Positions 1 through 6,455 of a stretch of DNA of 20,389 bases are shown here, piece after piece. The stretch lies in contig DIME01000192.1 of assembly GCA_002425405.1 (NCBI GenBank), forward strand, positions 1 to 20,389, read 5' to 3'. Made by a program: the position numbers and the translations under genes. This DNA is from Candidatus Accumulibacter vicinus (lineage in GTDB: Bacteria > Pseudomonadota > Gammaproteobacteria > Burkholderiales > Rhodocyclaceae). The notes under the pieces were generated by a model. That model worked only from the letters and a program-made list of their open reading frames with translations, had not been told where the DNA came from and searched no databases. How positions within the stretch are numbered: position 1 is the stretch's first letter; each line of letters begins with the position of its first letter.

Positions 1-63
1 GCGATAGACGAGCATCGGGCGCGAGTGGGAACGGACAAAACGTGCGATTATAACCAGTTTCGT

Positions 64-88
64 GAGGCACCAGCCGGCGCCTCCCCTT
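64..88 (+). terminator. terminator-like hairpin ahead of ccoI
   Basis: GAGGC (64-68) pairs with GCCTC (79-83), and two further C-G pairs inside are separated from the outer stem by one A/C mismatch. The stem is followed by CCC and a run of five T. It lies 40-60 bp before the ccoI start. It may terminate a gene upstream of the window, or sit in the ccoI leader. A TATAAC element at 49-54 would make it a leader element, but no convincing -35 accompanies it. The rest of 1-127 shows no FNR box or gene. Confidence 0.35.
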
Positions 89-127
89 TTTCCCTTCGCC
101 TTTTCCTTTTCCTCGTCTGTGGCAGCG

Positions 128-2584
128 ATGAATGTCGGCAATTGTTACCATTGTGGCCAACCCGTACCCACTGCGGTCGATCTTGCGGTAAGCATCGACG
201 GGCAGCCGCGCGCCATGTGCTGTGGTGGATGTCAGGCGGTGGCGCAGGCGATTGTCGACAACGGGCTGGCCGACTACTACCGTCATCGCGATGCCTTGCC
301 GAATGCGCCACACGAGGCTCTGCCGGCGATCGTCGAGGGCCTGCAGCTCTATGATCACGCCGATTTCCAGAAGGGCTTCGTGCGGATCCTCGGCGACGCT
401 CCTGACGGTAGCGAGCGCGAAGCCTCGCTGATTCTCGAGGGGATTAGCTGTTCGGCTTGCATCTGGCTGAACGAGCAGCATCTTTCCCGCCTTGCCGGGG
501 TGACCGCGGTCGAAATCAATTACGCGACGCGGCGTGCGCGGGTGCGCTGGGACGAGCGGCGGATCAAGTTGTCGGCCATTCTGGCTGCGATCGCTGCGAT
601 CGGCTATCGTGCCTATCCCTACGACACGGCGAAAAGCGAGGAACTGGCGCGTCAGGAACGGCGCAGCGCGCTGTGGCGGGTGTTCGTCGCCGGTTTCGGC
701 ATGATGCAGGTGATGATGTATGCCGTGCCGGTTTATTTCGCAGGTACCGACGAGATGACCCCAGCGGTCGAACAATTGTTGCGCTGGGCCAGTCTGGTCC
801 TGACGGTGCCGGTGGTCTGCTATTCGGCCGCGCCCTTCTTTCGCAATGCCTGGCGCGACCTCCGACTCCGGCGTGCGGGCATGGATGTGCCGGTGGCACT
901 GGGGATTGGCGCTGCCTTTGCAGCCAGCGTCTGGGCGACGCTGACTGCCAGTGGCGAGGTCTATTTCGATTCGGTGACGATGTTCGTCTTCTTTCTGTTG
1001 AGCGGTCGATTTTTGGAAATGACCGCCCGCCAGCGCGCGGTCAGCGTCACCGAGGCACTGGCCCGGCTGATGCCGGCGGTCGCGGCGCGAGTATCGGCGT
1101 ACCCGGCGAGTCGTGACTGCGAACAGGTGATGGCCGCCGATCTGCGGCGTGGCGATGTCGTTCTGGTCAGACCTGGCGAGACGATTCCGGCGGACGGGCA
1201 GGTCATTGAAGGCGAGAGTAGTACCAACGAGGCGCTGCTGACTGGGGAGAGCGCGCCGGTACGGAAGCGCCCGGGGGGGCCGGTCACGGCTGGGGCGGTC
1301 AATATCGAGAGCCCGCTGCTGGTCGAGGTGACGCAGGTCGGCGATGCGACCCGACTGTCGGCGATTGTCCGTCTGATGGAGCGTGCAGCAACCGAGAAAC
1401 CGCGTATCGTTGAACTGGCGGACCGCATTGCCAGCCACTTCATCGTCACGCTGCTGTTTCTCGCTGCGGCGGTGGCTCTCGCCTGGTGGTTCATCGACCC
1501 TCGGCAGATGCTGTGGATCACAGTTTCGGTGCTGGTCGTCACCTGTCCCTGTGCCTTATCGCTGGCCACCCCGGTAGCACTGACGGTGGCCAGTGGAGCA
1601 ATGGCCAGGATCGGTCTGCTGGTGACGCACAGTCACGCCGTCGAATCCCTTGCGCAGGCCAGCCATTTCGTCTTCGACAAGACCGGGACCTTGACCACCG
1701 GCGAGATGCAGGTGCTTGAAATACTGCCCCTTGGCAGACTCGATCAGCAAGACAGTCTGGCGCTGGCGGCAGCTCTCGAGCAGGCGTCGGAGCATCCGAT
1801 TGCCGCTGCCTTGCGGCAGGCCACCGGGGGCAAGTTGCTGCCGGCGGTCGACGAGCCGAGCAACGAGCCAGGGTCCGGCATGAACGCCCGGCATGCCGGA
1901 CGGTCGGTGCGTCTCGGTCGCCCGGACTATGTCCAGGCGCTGCACGGCAAGCCCCTGCCGGAAACCGCGCAGTCCCTGCCTGCGAGCGGCGATACGGTGA
2001 TCGCGCTCGGCGACGAGTCGGACTGGATTGCGCTGTTTCGCCTCGGCGACAAAACACGGCCGGAAGCGGCCGCGATGATCGCGGCACTGCGTACCGGCGG
2101 GCGGCAGGTGGCGCTGCTGACTGGGGACGCTGCGCCGGCTGCCCACCGCGTTGCGCAGGCACTGGGTATCGACGAGGTACTGGCGAACGCATCACCGCAG
2201 GCCAAGCACGACTATGTGCGCCGCCTGCAGGCCAACGGGGCAGTGGTGGCGATGGTTGGCGACGGCGTCAATGATGCCCCGGTGTTGGCGCAGGCGCAGG
2301 TTTCGGTGGCCATGGGGGGCGGTTCGCAATTGGCGCGCACGCAGGCCGATCTGGTGCTGCTCTCCGAAAACCTGGATCATCTCTGGCGCGGCGTGGTCGT
2401 TGCGCGACGAACCTTGCAGGTGATTCGGCAGAACCTCTTATGGTCCTTTGCCTATAACCTGGTTGCCCTGCCGCTGGCGATGAGCGGCTTCGTTACGCCG
2501 TGGATGGCCGGCATCGGCATGTCCGGGAGTTCATTGCTGGTGGTCGCCAATTCGTTGCGGCTGCAGAAAGGCTGCAAGGGCTGA
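128..2584 (+). CDS. ccoI: CcoI, copper-translocating P1B-type ATPase for cbb3 oxidase
   Basis: Inner-membrane ATPase of 818 aa, expected to export Cu(I) towards the periplasm for assembly of the CuB centre of cbb3 oxidase (role known for the CcoI/FixI family). An N-terminal cysteine-rich module carries C6-x2-C9 and an MCCGGC stretch. An HMA-type domain has GISCSAC with C108 and C111. The actuator motif TGES is at 372-375, the transmembrane CPC motif at 473-475, DKTGTLT at about 517 and GDGVNDAP at about 711. Several hydrophobic segments flank these. The frame is open from a GTG at 62, but the ATG at 128 begins directly before the first conserved cysteines and is preferred; its ribosome binding site is weak. 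ccoS follows after 3 bp. Identification rests on the P1B motifs plus the ccoS/ccoNOQP neighbours; a general copper exporter (CopA) is unlikely in this context. Confidence 0.93.
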   Translation: MNVGNCYHCGQPVPTAVDLAVSIDGQPRAMCCGGCQAVAQAIVDNGLADYYRHRDALPNAPHEALPAIVEGLQLYDHADFQKGFVRILGDAPDGSEREASLILEGISCSACIWLNEQHLSRLAGVTAVEINYATRRARVRWDERRIKLSAILAAIAAIGYRAYPYDTAKSEELARQERRSALWRVFVAGFGMMQVMMYAVPVYFAGTDEMTPAVEQLLRWASLVLTVPVVCYSAAPFFRNAWRDLRLRRAGMDVPVALGIGAAFAASVWATLTASGEVYFDSVTMFVFFLLSGRFLEMTARQRAVSVTEALARLMPAVAARVSAYPASRDCEQVMAADLRRGDVVLVRPGETIPADGQVIEGESSTNEALLTGESAPVRKRPGGPVTAGAVNIESPLLVEVTQVGDATRLSAIVRLMERAATEKPRIVELADRIASHFIVTLLFLAAAVALAWWFIDPRQMLWITVSVLVVTCPCALSLATPVALTVASGAMARIGLLVTHSHAVESLAQASHFVFDKTGTLTTGEMQVLEILPLGRLDQQDSLALAAALEQASEHPIAAALRQATGGKLLPAVDEPSNEPGSGMNARHAGRSVRLGRPDYVQALHGKPLPETAQSLPASGDTVIALGDESDWIALFRLGDKTRPEAAAMIAALRTGGRQVALLTGDAAPAAHRVAQALGIDEVLANASPQAKHDYVRRLQANGAVVAMVGDGVNDAPVLAQAQVSVAMGGGSQLARTQADLVLLSENLDHLWRGVVVARRTLQVIRQNLLWSFAYNLVALPLAMSGFVTPWMAGIGMSGSSLLVVANSLRLQKGCKG

Positions 2585-2587
2585 TCG

Positions 2588-2830
2588 ATGATCGAGACGC
2601 TATACCTGCTGATTCCGATTTCCGTGGTGCTGGTCTTCCTGATCGCCATCGCCTTTTGGTGGTCGCTGCGCAGCGGTCAGTTCGACGACCTTGAAGGGCC
2701 GGCCTACCGCATTCTGATGGATGACGATCACTCGTCAGCGTCATCCTCGCAAGTGTCGGGAAAGGTTGCCGAGGGTGACCCAGACGCGCGCCCGCGGGAA
2801 AGCCCGGCGGCCAATCTGCGCGACTCTTGA
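2588..2830 (+). CDS. ccoS: CcoS, cbb3 oxidase maturation protein
   Basis: Small membrane protein of 80 aa. One N-terminal transmembrane helix (about residues 3-26) is followed by the typical CcoS signature: WWSLRSGQFDDLEGPAYRIL at about 24-43, with acidic residues after it. The last 35 residues are polar, low-complexity and probably not conserved. In characterised systems CcoS is needed to obtain an oxidase with its haem and copper cofactors. It starts 3 bp after ccoI, so the two are surely cotranscribed. Its TGA stop (2828-2830) lies inside an FNR box (2827-2840), so the gene end and a downstream promoter share sequence. Confidence 0.92.
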   Translation: MIETLYLLIPISVVLVFLIAIAFWWSLRSGQFDDLEGPAYRILMDDDHSSASSSQVSGKVAEGDPDARPRESPAANLRDS

Positions 2831-2867
2831 CGCAAGTCAAGAGGATTCCCCTGCGGCTTGGGATAAT
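2827..2867 (+). promoter_or_regulatory. FNR/ANR box and -10 for a candidate small RNA
   Basis: TTGACGCAAGTCAA at 2827-2840 is a perfect palindrome around a 4-bp spacer and matches the FNR consensus TTGAT-N4-ATCAA except for the symmetric T-to-C / A-to-G change. GATAAT at 2862-2867 is a good -10 element. It starts 28.5 bp from the box centre, so the start site would be near 2874-2875 with the box close to -41. That is class II FNR geometry. No protein gene with its own stop fits before the terminator at 2940-2966. Confidence 0.65.
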
Positions 2868-2874
2868 CTGCCCG

Positions 2875-2966
2875 TCGATGGCGGGGTGGCTGATGCATTC
2901 AGCACGTGGGAGGCTAGGGATGTTTCTTTGTTGGGGTTGGGGTGCGTTGCAACGCACCCTTTTTTT
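2875..2966 (+). ncRNA. candidate FNR-dependent small RNA, about 92 nt
   Basis: Predicted transcript from the FNR-type promoter at 2827-2867 to the U-run of the intrinsic terminator. It contains an internal hairpin (GCTGA 2889-2893 / TCAGC 2899-2903, 5-nt loop), then a G/U-rich stretch likely to be single-stranded (about 2904-2939), then the terminator stem. This layout (promoter, 5' hairpin, unstructured region, terminator with U-tail) resembles Hfq-binding trans-acting small RNAs such as the FNR-activated FnrS of Escherichia coli; I see no sequence identity to it. A possible translation start (GGGAGG 2908-2913, ATG 2920) has no stop before the terminator. Both ends are predicted only from promoter and terminator motifs. 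Confidence 0.5.
2940..2966 (+). terminator. intrinsic terminator after ccoIS / candidate small RNA
   Basis: GGGTGCGTTGCAACGCACCC at 2940-2959 is a perfect 20-bp palindrome, giving at least an 8-bp stem with a TGCA loop, followed by seven T (2960-2966). The T-run exists only on the plus strand, so it terminates transcripts from ccoI-ccoS and from the FNR promoter at 2827-2867. It insulates ccoN, which has its own promoter downstream. Confidence 0.88.
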
Positions 2967-3000
2967 GTGCGGCATGATTCGCTGGCGAAGGCCGTGGCGC

Positions 3001-3042
3001 TTGATCTGTGTCAAATTGGAGCCCGAAAGGTTAGAATAGCAT
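3001..3042 (+). promoter_or_regulatory. FNR/ANR-dependent promoter of ccoNOQP
   Basis: TTGATCTGTGTCAA at 3001-3014 matches the FNR consensus at nine of ten defined positions. TAGCAT at 3037-3042 starts 29.5 bp from the box centre, which puts the start site near 3049 and the box at -41.5, the standard class II activating position. TAGAAT at 3032-3037 is a stronger -10 by sequence but is spaced 5 bp too close. The leader of about 69 nt contains the palindrome AAACCGGTTT (3085-3094) and a GAGGTGA ribosome binding site before the ATG at 3118. Activation under low oxygen is inferred from known FNR control of cbb3 operons. Confidence 0.8.
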
Positions 3043-3117
3043 CCATATAGTCAATGCTCGGCATAAGGGCATTCAGGGCGGTGAAAACCGGTTTCTAGTC
3101 AAAAACGAGGTGAGTCC

Positions 3118-4551
3118 ATGTCGGAAACTCAGTCAACATACAACTACAAGGTGGTGCGGCAGTTTGCCGTGATGACCGTCATCTGGGGGATTGTCGGAAT
3201 GCTGGTGGGGGTGATCATTGCCGCCCAACTGGTCTGGCCTGATCTCAACTTCGGGCAGTATCTGCATTTCGGTCGCCTGCGGCCATTGCATACCAATGCG
3301 GTCATTTTCGCCTTTGGGGGCAGCGCCTTGTTCGCGACCTCCTACTACGTTGTCCAACGTACCTGCCATACGAGGATCTTCTCGGATGGTCTGGCGGCCT
3401 TCACCTTCTGGGGCTGGCAACTGGTCATCGTCCTGGCCGCGATCACCCTGCCGCTGGGTTTCACCTCGGGCAAGGAATACGCCGAACTCGAATGGCCGAT
3501 CGACATTCTGATCACCGTGGTCTGGGTCGCTTATGCGATCGTGTTCTTCGGTACCATTGCCAAGCGCAAGGTCACCCATATCTATGTGGCGAACTGGTTC
3601 TACGGCGGCTTCATTCTCGCCGTCGCGCTGCTGCACGTGGTCAACAGCGCCGCCATTCCGGTCTCGCTGACCAAATCCTATTCGGCCTACGCGGGTGTGC
3701 AGGACGCGATGGTGCAGTGGTGGTACGGCCATAACGCGGTCGGCTTCTTTCTGACGGCCGGCTTCCTGGGAATGATGTACTACTTCGTCCCGAAGCAGGC
3801 CGGTCGCCCGGTCTATTCGTATCGCCTGTCGGTGGTGCATTTCTGGGCGCTGATCTTCACCTACATGTGGGCCGGTCCGCACCATCTGCATTACACGGCA
3901 CTGCCGGACTGGGCCCAATCGGTGGGCATGCTTTTCTCGCTGATTCTGCTGGCACCTTCGTGGGGTGGCATGATCAACGGGGTGATGACCCTCTCGGGCG
4001 CCTGGCACAAACTGCGTGACGACCCGATTCTCAAGTTTCTGATCACCTCGCTGTCGTTCTACGGCATGTCCACCTTTGAAGGCCCGATGATGGCCATCAA
4101 GACGGTCAATGCGCTGTCGCACTACACCGACTGGACGATTGGTCACGTGCACTCGGGTGCGCTGGGCTGGGTGGCGATGATCTCGATCGGTTCGATCTAC
4201 TATTTGTTGCCGCGTCTATACGGCAAGTCCGAAATGTTCAGCATCAAGCTGATCACCGTACACTTCTGGGTATCGACGATCGGCGTCGTTCTCTATATCG
4301 CCTCGATGTGGATTGCCGGGGTGATGCAGGGGCTGATGTGGCGGGCGGTCAATCTTGACGGTACGCTGACCTACAGCTTCGTTGAATCGGTCAAGGCTTC
4401 GTATCCGTTCTGGGCGATCCGTTTTCTCGGCGGCTTTCTCTTCCTGTTCGGCATGCTGATCATGGCATACAACATGGTCAAGACGATCACCAGTGGCCGC
4501 TCGGTCGATGATGCACGCGTCGTCCTGGTGCCAGCCGCTCATCACGCCTGA
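3118..4551 (+). CDS. ccoN: CcoN, catalytic subunit I of cbb3 cytochrome c oxidase
   Basis: Haem-copper oxidase subunit of 477 aa that reduces O2 to water at the b3-CuB centre and pumps protons across the inner membrane. The protein is almost entirely hydrophobic helices (about 12). Haem and copper ligands are visible by motif. RPLHTN includes H58, the probable low-spin haem b ligand. WWYGHNAVGF carries the expected CuB histidine, HFWALIFTYMWAGPHHLHY the histidine pair, and WTIGHVHSGALGW the HxH pair for haems b3 and b. Length fits stand-alone CcoN; it is not fused to CcoO. A GAGGTGA element precedes the ATG. It opens an operon with ccoO (12 bp gap), ccoQ and ccoP, driven by the FNR-type promoter at 3001-3042. 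Confidence 0.97.
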   Translation: MSETQSTYNYKVVRQFAVMTVIWGIVGMLVGVIIAAQLVWPDLNFGQYLHFGRLRPLHTNAVIFAFGGSALFATSYYVVQRTCHTRIFSDGLAAFTFWGWQLVIVLAAITLPLGFTSGKEYAELEWPIDILITVVWVAYAIVFFGTIAKRKVTHIYVANWFYGGFILAVALLHVVNSAAIPVSLTKSYSAYAGVQDAMVQWWYGHNAVGFFLTAGFLGMMYYFVPKQAGRPVYSYRLSVVHFWALIFTYMWAGPHHLHYTALPDWAQSVGMLFSLILLAPSWGGMINGVMTLSGAWHKLRDDPILKFLITSLSFYGMSTFEGPMMAIKTVNALSHYTDWTIGHVHSGALGWVAMISIGSIYYLLPRLYGKSEMFSIKLITVHFWVSTIGVVLYIASMWIAGVMQGLMWRAVNLDGTLTYSFVESVKASYPFWAIRFLGGFLFLFGMLIMAYNMVKTITSGRSVDDARVVLVPAAHHA

Positions 4552-4563
4552 CCGGAGAATAAA

Positions 4564-5178
4564 ATGAAATTTACGCATGATGCAATCGAACGCAATGTGA
4601 CGTTGATGGTGGTGCTCACCCTGCTGGTGGTGAGCATCGGTGGCCTGGCTGAAATCGTGCCGCTTTACTTCCAGAAATCCACCACCGAGCCGGTGACCGG
4701 GCTCAAGCCTTACGACCCGGTGCGTCTGACCGGTCGCGATGTTTACATTCGCGAAGGTTGTTTCGTTTGTCATTCGCAGATGATTCGTCCGTTCCGCGCG
4801 GAAACCGAGCGTTATGGGCATTATTCGGTCGCCGGTGAGTTCGTTTACGATCATCCGTTCCAGTGGGGTTCGAAGCGTACCGGCCCGGATCTGCATCGGG
4901 TCGGAGGTCGCTATTCGGATGAATGGCACCGTGCGCACCTGATCAATCCGCGTGATCTGGTTCCCGAGTCCAACATGCCTGCCTTCGCTTTTCTCGAGAA
5001 GGCACCCGCTGATGCGAACAGCATCGAAGCCAAGATGCACGCCCTGCGAAAGATTGGGGTTCCCTATACCGATGACGAGATCGCCGGAGCCAGAAAGCAG
5101 CTGGAAGGCAAGAGCGAAATGGACGTACTCATCGCTTATCTGCAGGGGATGGGCATCGAAATGAAGAACGTCAAGTAA
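4564..5178 (+). CDS. ccoO: CcoO, monohaem cytochrome c subunit of cbb3 oxidase
   Basis: Membrane-anchored c-type cytochrome of 204 aa that passes electrons to CcoN. An N-terminal transmembrane anchor (about 15-37) is followed by a periplasmic domain with one haem-binding site, C66-x2-C69-H70 in EGCFVCHSQM. Methionines in the region of SNMPAF are candidates for the sixth ligand. GGAG at 4554-4557 precedes the ATG. Length and the QMIRPFRAETERYGHYS block after the haem site are typical of CcoO. It lies 12 bp after ccoN and 7 bp before ccoQ, so all are in one transcript. Confidence 0.97.
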   Translation: MKFTHDAIERNVTLMVVLTLLVVSIGGLAEIVPLYFQKSTTEPVTGLKPYDPVRLTGRDVYIREGCFVCHSQMIRPFRAETERYGHYSVAGEFVYDHPFQWGSKRTGPDLHRVGGRYSDEWHRAHLINPRDLVPESNMPAFAFLEKAPADANSIEAKMHALRKIGVPYTDDEIAGARKQLEGKSEMDVLIAYLQGMGIEMKNVK

Positions 5179-5185
5179 TCAGCGC

Positions 5186-5380
5186 ATGGACATCAACAAT
5201 TTGCGAGCCATCGTGACCGTCGTTTCCCTGCTGGCCTTCCTCGGGATAGTCTGGTGGGCCTACGGCGTGAAGGGCAACAAGAAGCGCTTTGAAGAAGCGG
5301 CAATGCTGCCGTTCGCCGATGAAGAGGCGGATCTGGCCGAATTGGGCCTGGACCGAAAAGGACAAAGGAAAGCATCATGA
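5186..5380 (+). CDS. ccoQ: CcoQ, small subunit of cbb3 oxidase
   Basis: Protein of 64 aa with one transmembrane helix (about 9-29, ending WWAYGVKG) and a charged cytoplasmic tail containing NKKRFEEAAMLPFADEE, the usual CcoQ pattern. In other bacteria CcoQ stabilises the core complex. It begins 7 bp after the ccoO stop and its own TGA overlaps the ATG of ccoP (ATGA at 5377-5380), indicating translational coupling. The family is short and variable; the call rests on the tail motif and the position between ccoO and ccoP. Confidence 0.93.
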   Translation: MDINNLRAIVTVVSLLAFLGIVWWAYGVKGNKKRFEEAAMLPFADEEADLAELGLDRKGQRKAS

Positions 5381-6276
5381 ACGATTTTGTGAATCAGTTT
5401 TGGAACTGGTACGTTATTCTCTTCGTGCTCGTCAGTATCATTGCCTGCGGCGTGCTGCTATGGATGCAAAGTGTGCCTACCGGTGGCAAGGGCGATACCA
5501 CGGGGCATGTCTGGGACGAGACTCTTGAGGAATACAACAACCCACTGCCCAAGTGGTGGATGTGGCTGTTCTACATTACCGTCATCTTCTCACTCGTCTA
5601 CTGCGCACTCTATCCGACGCTTGGCAGTTACCAGGGCATGCTGGGCTGGTCGTCGATTGGACAACTGGCAAAGGAAGTGGCCAAGGCCGACGAGCAGACC
5701 AAACCGCTCTACGACAAGTACATGAAGATGGACCTGCCGACACTGGCGGCCGATAAGGAAGGCAATGAGACCGGCAAGCGTCTGTATCTGACCTACTGCA
5801 TGCAGTGCCATGGCGCCGACGCACGCGGCTCGAAGGGCTTCCCGAATCTGGCTGACCAGGATTGGCAATGGGGCGGCGAACCGGAGGCGATCGTCCAAAC
5901 GATCAGCGCCGGCCGGATCGGGATGATGCCGCCACATGCCCAGATCGGAGCCGAAACGATCAAGGATCTTGCCAATTACGTGCGATCCCTGTCGGGTTTG
6001 CCGGCAGATTCGCTACGCGTCGCCAAGGGGCAGGAGGCTTTCAACAGCGTCGGATGTTCGGGCTGTCATGGTCCGGATGCGAAGGGCATGCAGGCCCTGG
6101 GTGCTCCGAACCTGAGCGACAAGATCTGGCTCTACGGTAGCACCGAAGCGTCGATTATCGAGACCATTACCAAGGGTCGCACCAACCAGATGCCGGCCTG
6201 GAAGGATTTCCTCGGCGAAGAAAAGGTGCACGTCCTTGCCGCCTACGTGTTGAGTCTGAGCGCCGGCAACAAATAG
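5377..6276 (+). CDS. ccoP: CcoP, dihaem cytochrome c subunit of cbb3 oxidase
   Basis: Protein of 299 aa and the probable electron entry point of the oxidase. Two N-terminal transmembrane helices (about 9-28 and 57-77) are separated by the conserved WDETLEEYNNPLPKWWMWLF segment. Two periplasmic cytochrome c domains follow, with haem sites C141-x2-C144-H145 (CMQCHGAD) and C227-x2-C230-H231 (CSGCHGPD). The AYVLSLS ending is typical. The start overlaps the ccoQ stop by 4 bp. A terminator follows at 6293-6325, closing the ccoNOQP unit. Confidence 0.97.
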   Translation: MNDFVNQFWNWYVILFVLVSIIACGVLLWMQSVPTGGKGDTTGHVWDETLEEYNNPLPKWWMWLFYITVIFSLVYCALYPTLGSYQGMLGWSSIGQLAKEVAKADEQTKPLYDKYMKMDLPTLAADKEGNETGKRLYLTYCMQCHGADARGSKGFPNLADQDWQWGGEPEAIVQTISAGRIGMMPPHAQIGAETIKDLANYVRSLSGLPADSLRVAKGQEAFNSVGCSGCHGPDAKGMQALGAPNLSDKIWLYGSTEASIIETITKGRTNQMPAWKDFLGEEKVHVLAAYVLSLSAGNK

Positions 6277-6292
6277 TCGAGGTTGGATCAAC

Positions 6293-6325
6293 GGAGCGGC
6301 TCGGGCTGCTCCGCTCCTTTTTCTT
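6293..6325 (+). terminator. intrinsic terminator after ccoP
   Basis: GGAGCGG (6293-6299) pairs with CCGCTCC (6311-6317) around an 11-nt loop and is followed by TTTTTCTT. It lies 17 bp after the ccoP stop and separates ccoNOQP from the ccoG unit, which has its own promoter. Confidence 0.85.
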
Positions 6326-6372
6326 GTTTGCGCTGTGCCGTGCTTTGCTGCAGAACCTGCAATGCGCTCCCC

Positions 6373-6414
6373 CTGATTCAAGTCAAACCCATGCTCTCGC
6401 CAAAGAGGTAATAT
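6373..6414 (+). promoter_or_regulatory. FNR/ANR-dependent promoter of ccoG-fixH
   Basis: CTGATTCAAGTCAA at 6373-6386 matches TTGAT-N4-ATCAA at eight of ten positions. TAATAT at 6409-6414 is a near-consensus -10 starting exactly 29.5 bp from the box centre, so the predicted start is about 6421 with the box at -41.5. The leader is then about 35 nt, with GGAG at 6444-6447 before the ccoG ATG at 6456. The spacing equals that of the ccoN promoter. Confidence 0.78.
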
Positions 6415-6455
6415 CAGAGTTTGATGTAATTCTGAAATAGATCGGAGCTGAGATC

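Noticed and set aside
62..127. Longer CcoI starting at the GTG at 62 (22 extra residues)
   Set aside because: The extension overlaps the hairpin region, is Phe/Ser-rich and unlike the family; the ATG at 128 fits the conserved cysteine N-terminus.
2920..3039. 39-codon gene with its own ribosome binding site
   Set aside because: It runs through a strong terminator and the ccoN FNR box, and most of it is promoter sequence; kept only as a low-interest finding.
3133..4152. 339-codon open frame on the minus strand opposite ccoN
   Set aside because: Composition is that of an antisense shadow (Arg/Gln/His-rich, no recognisable domain) and ccoN is certain.
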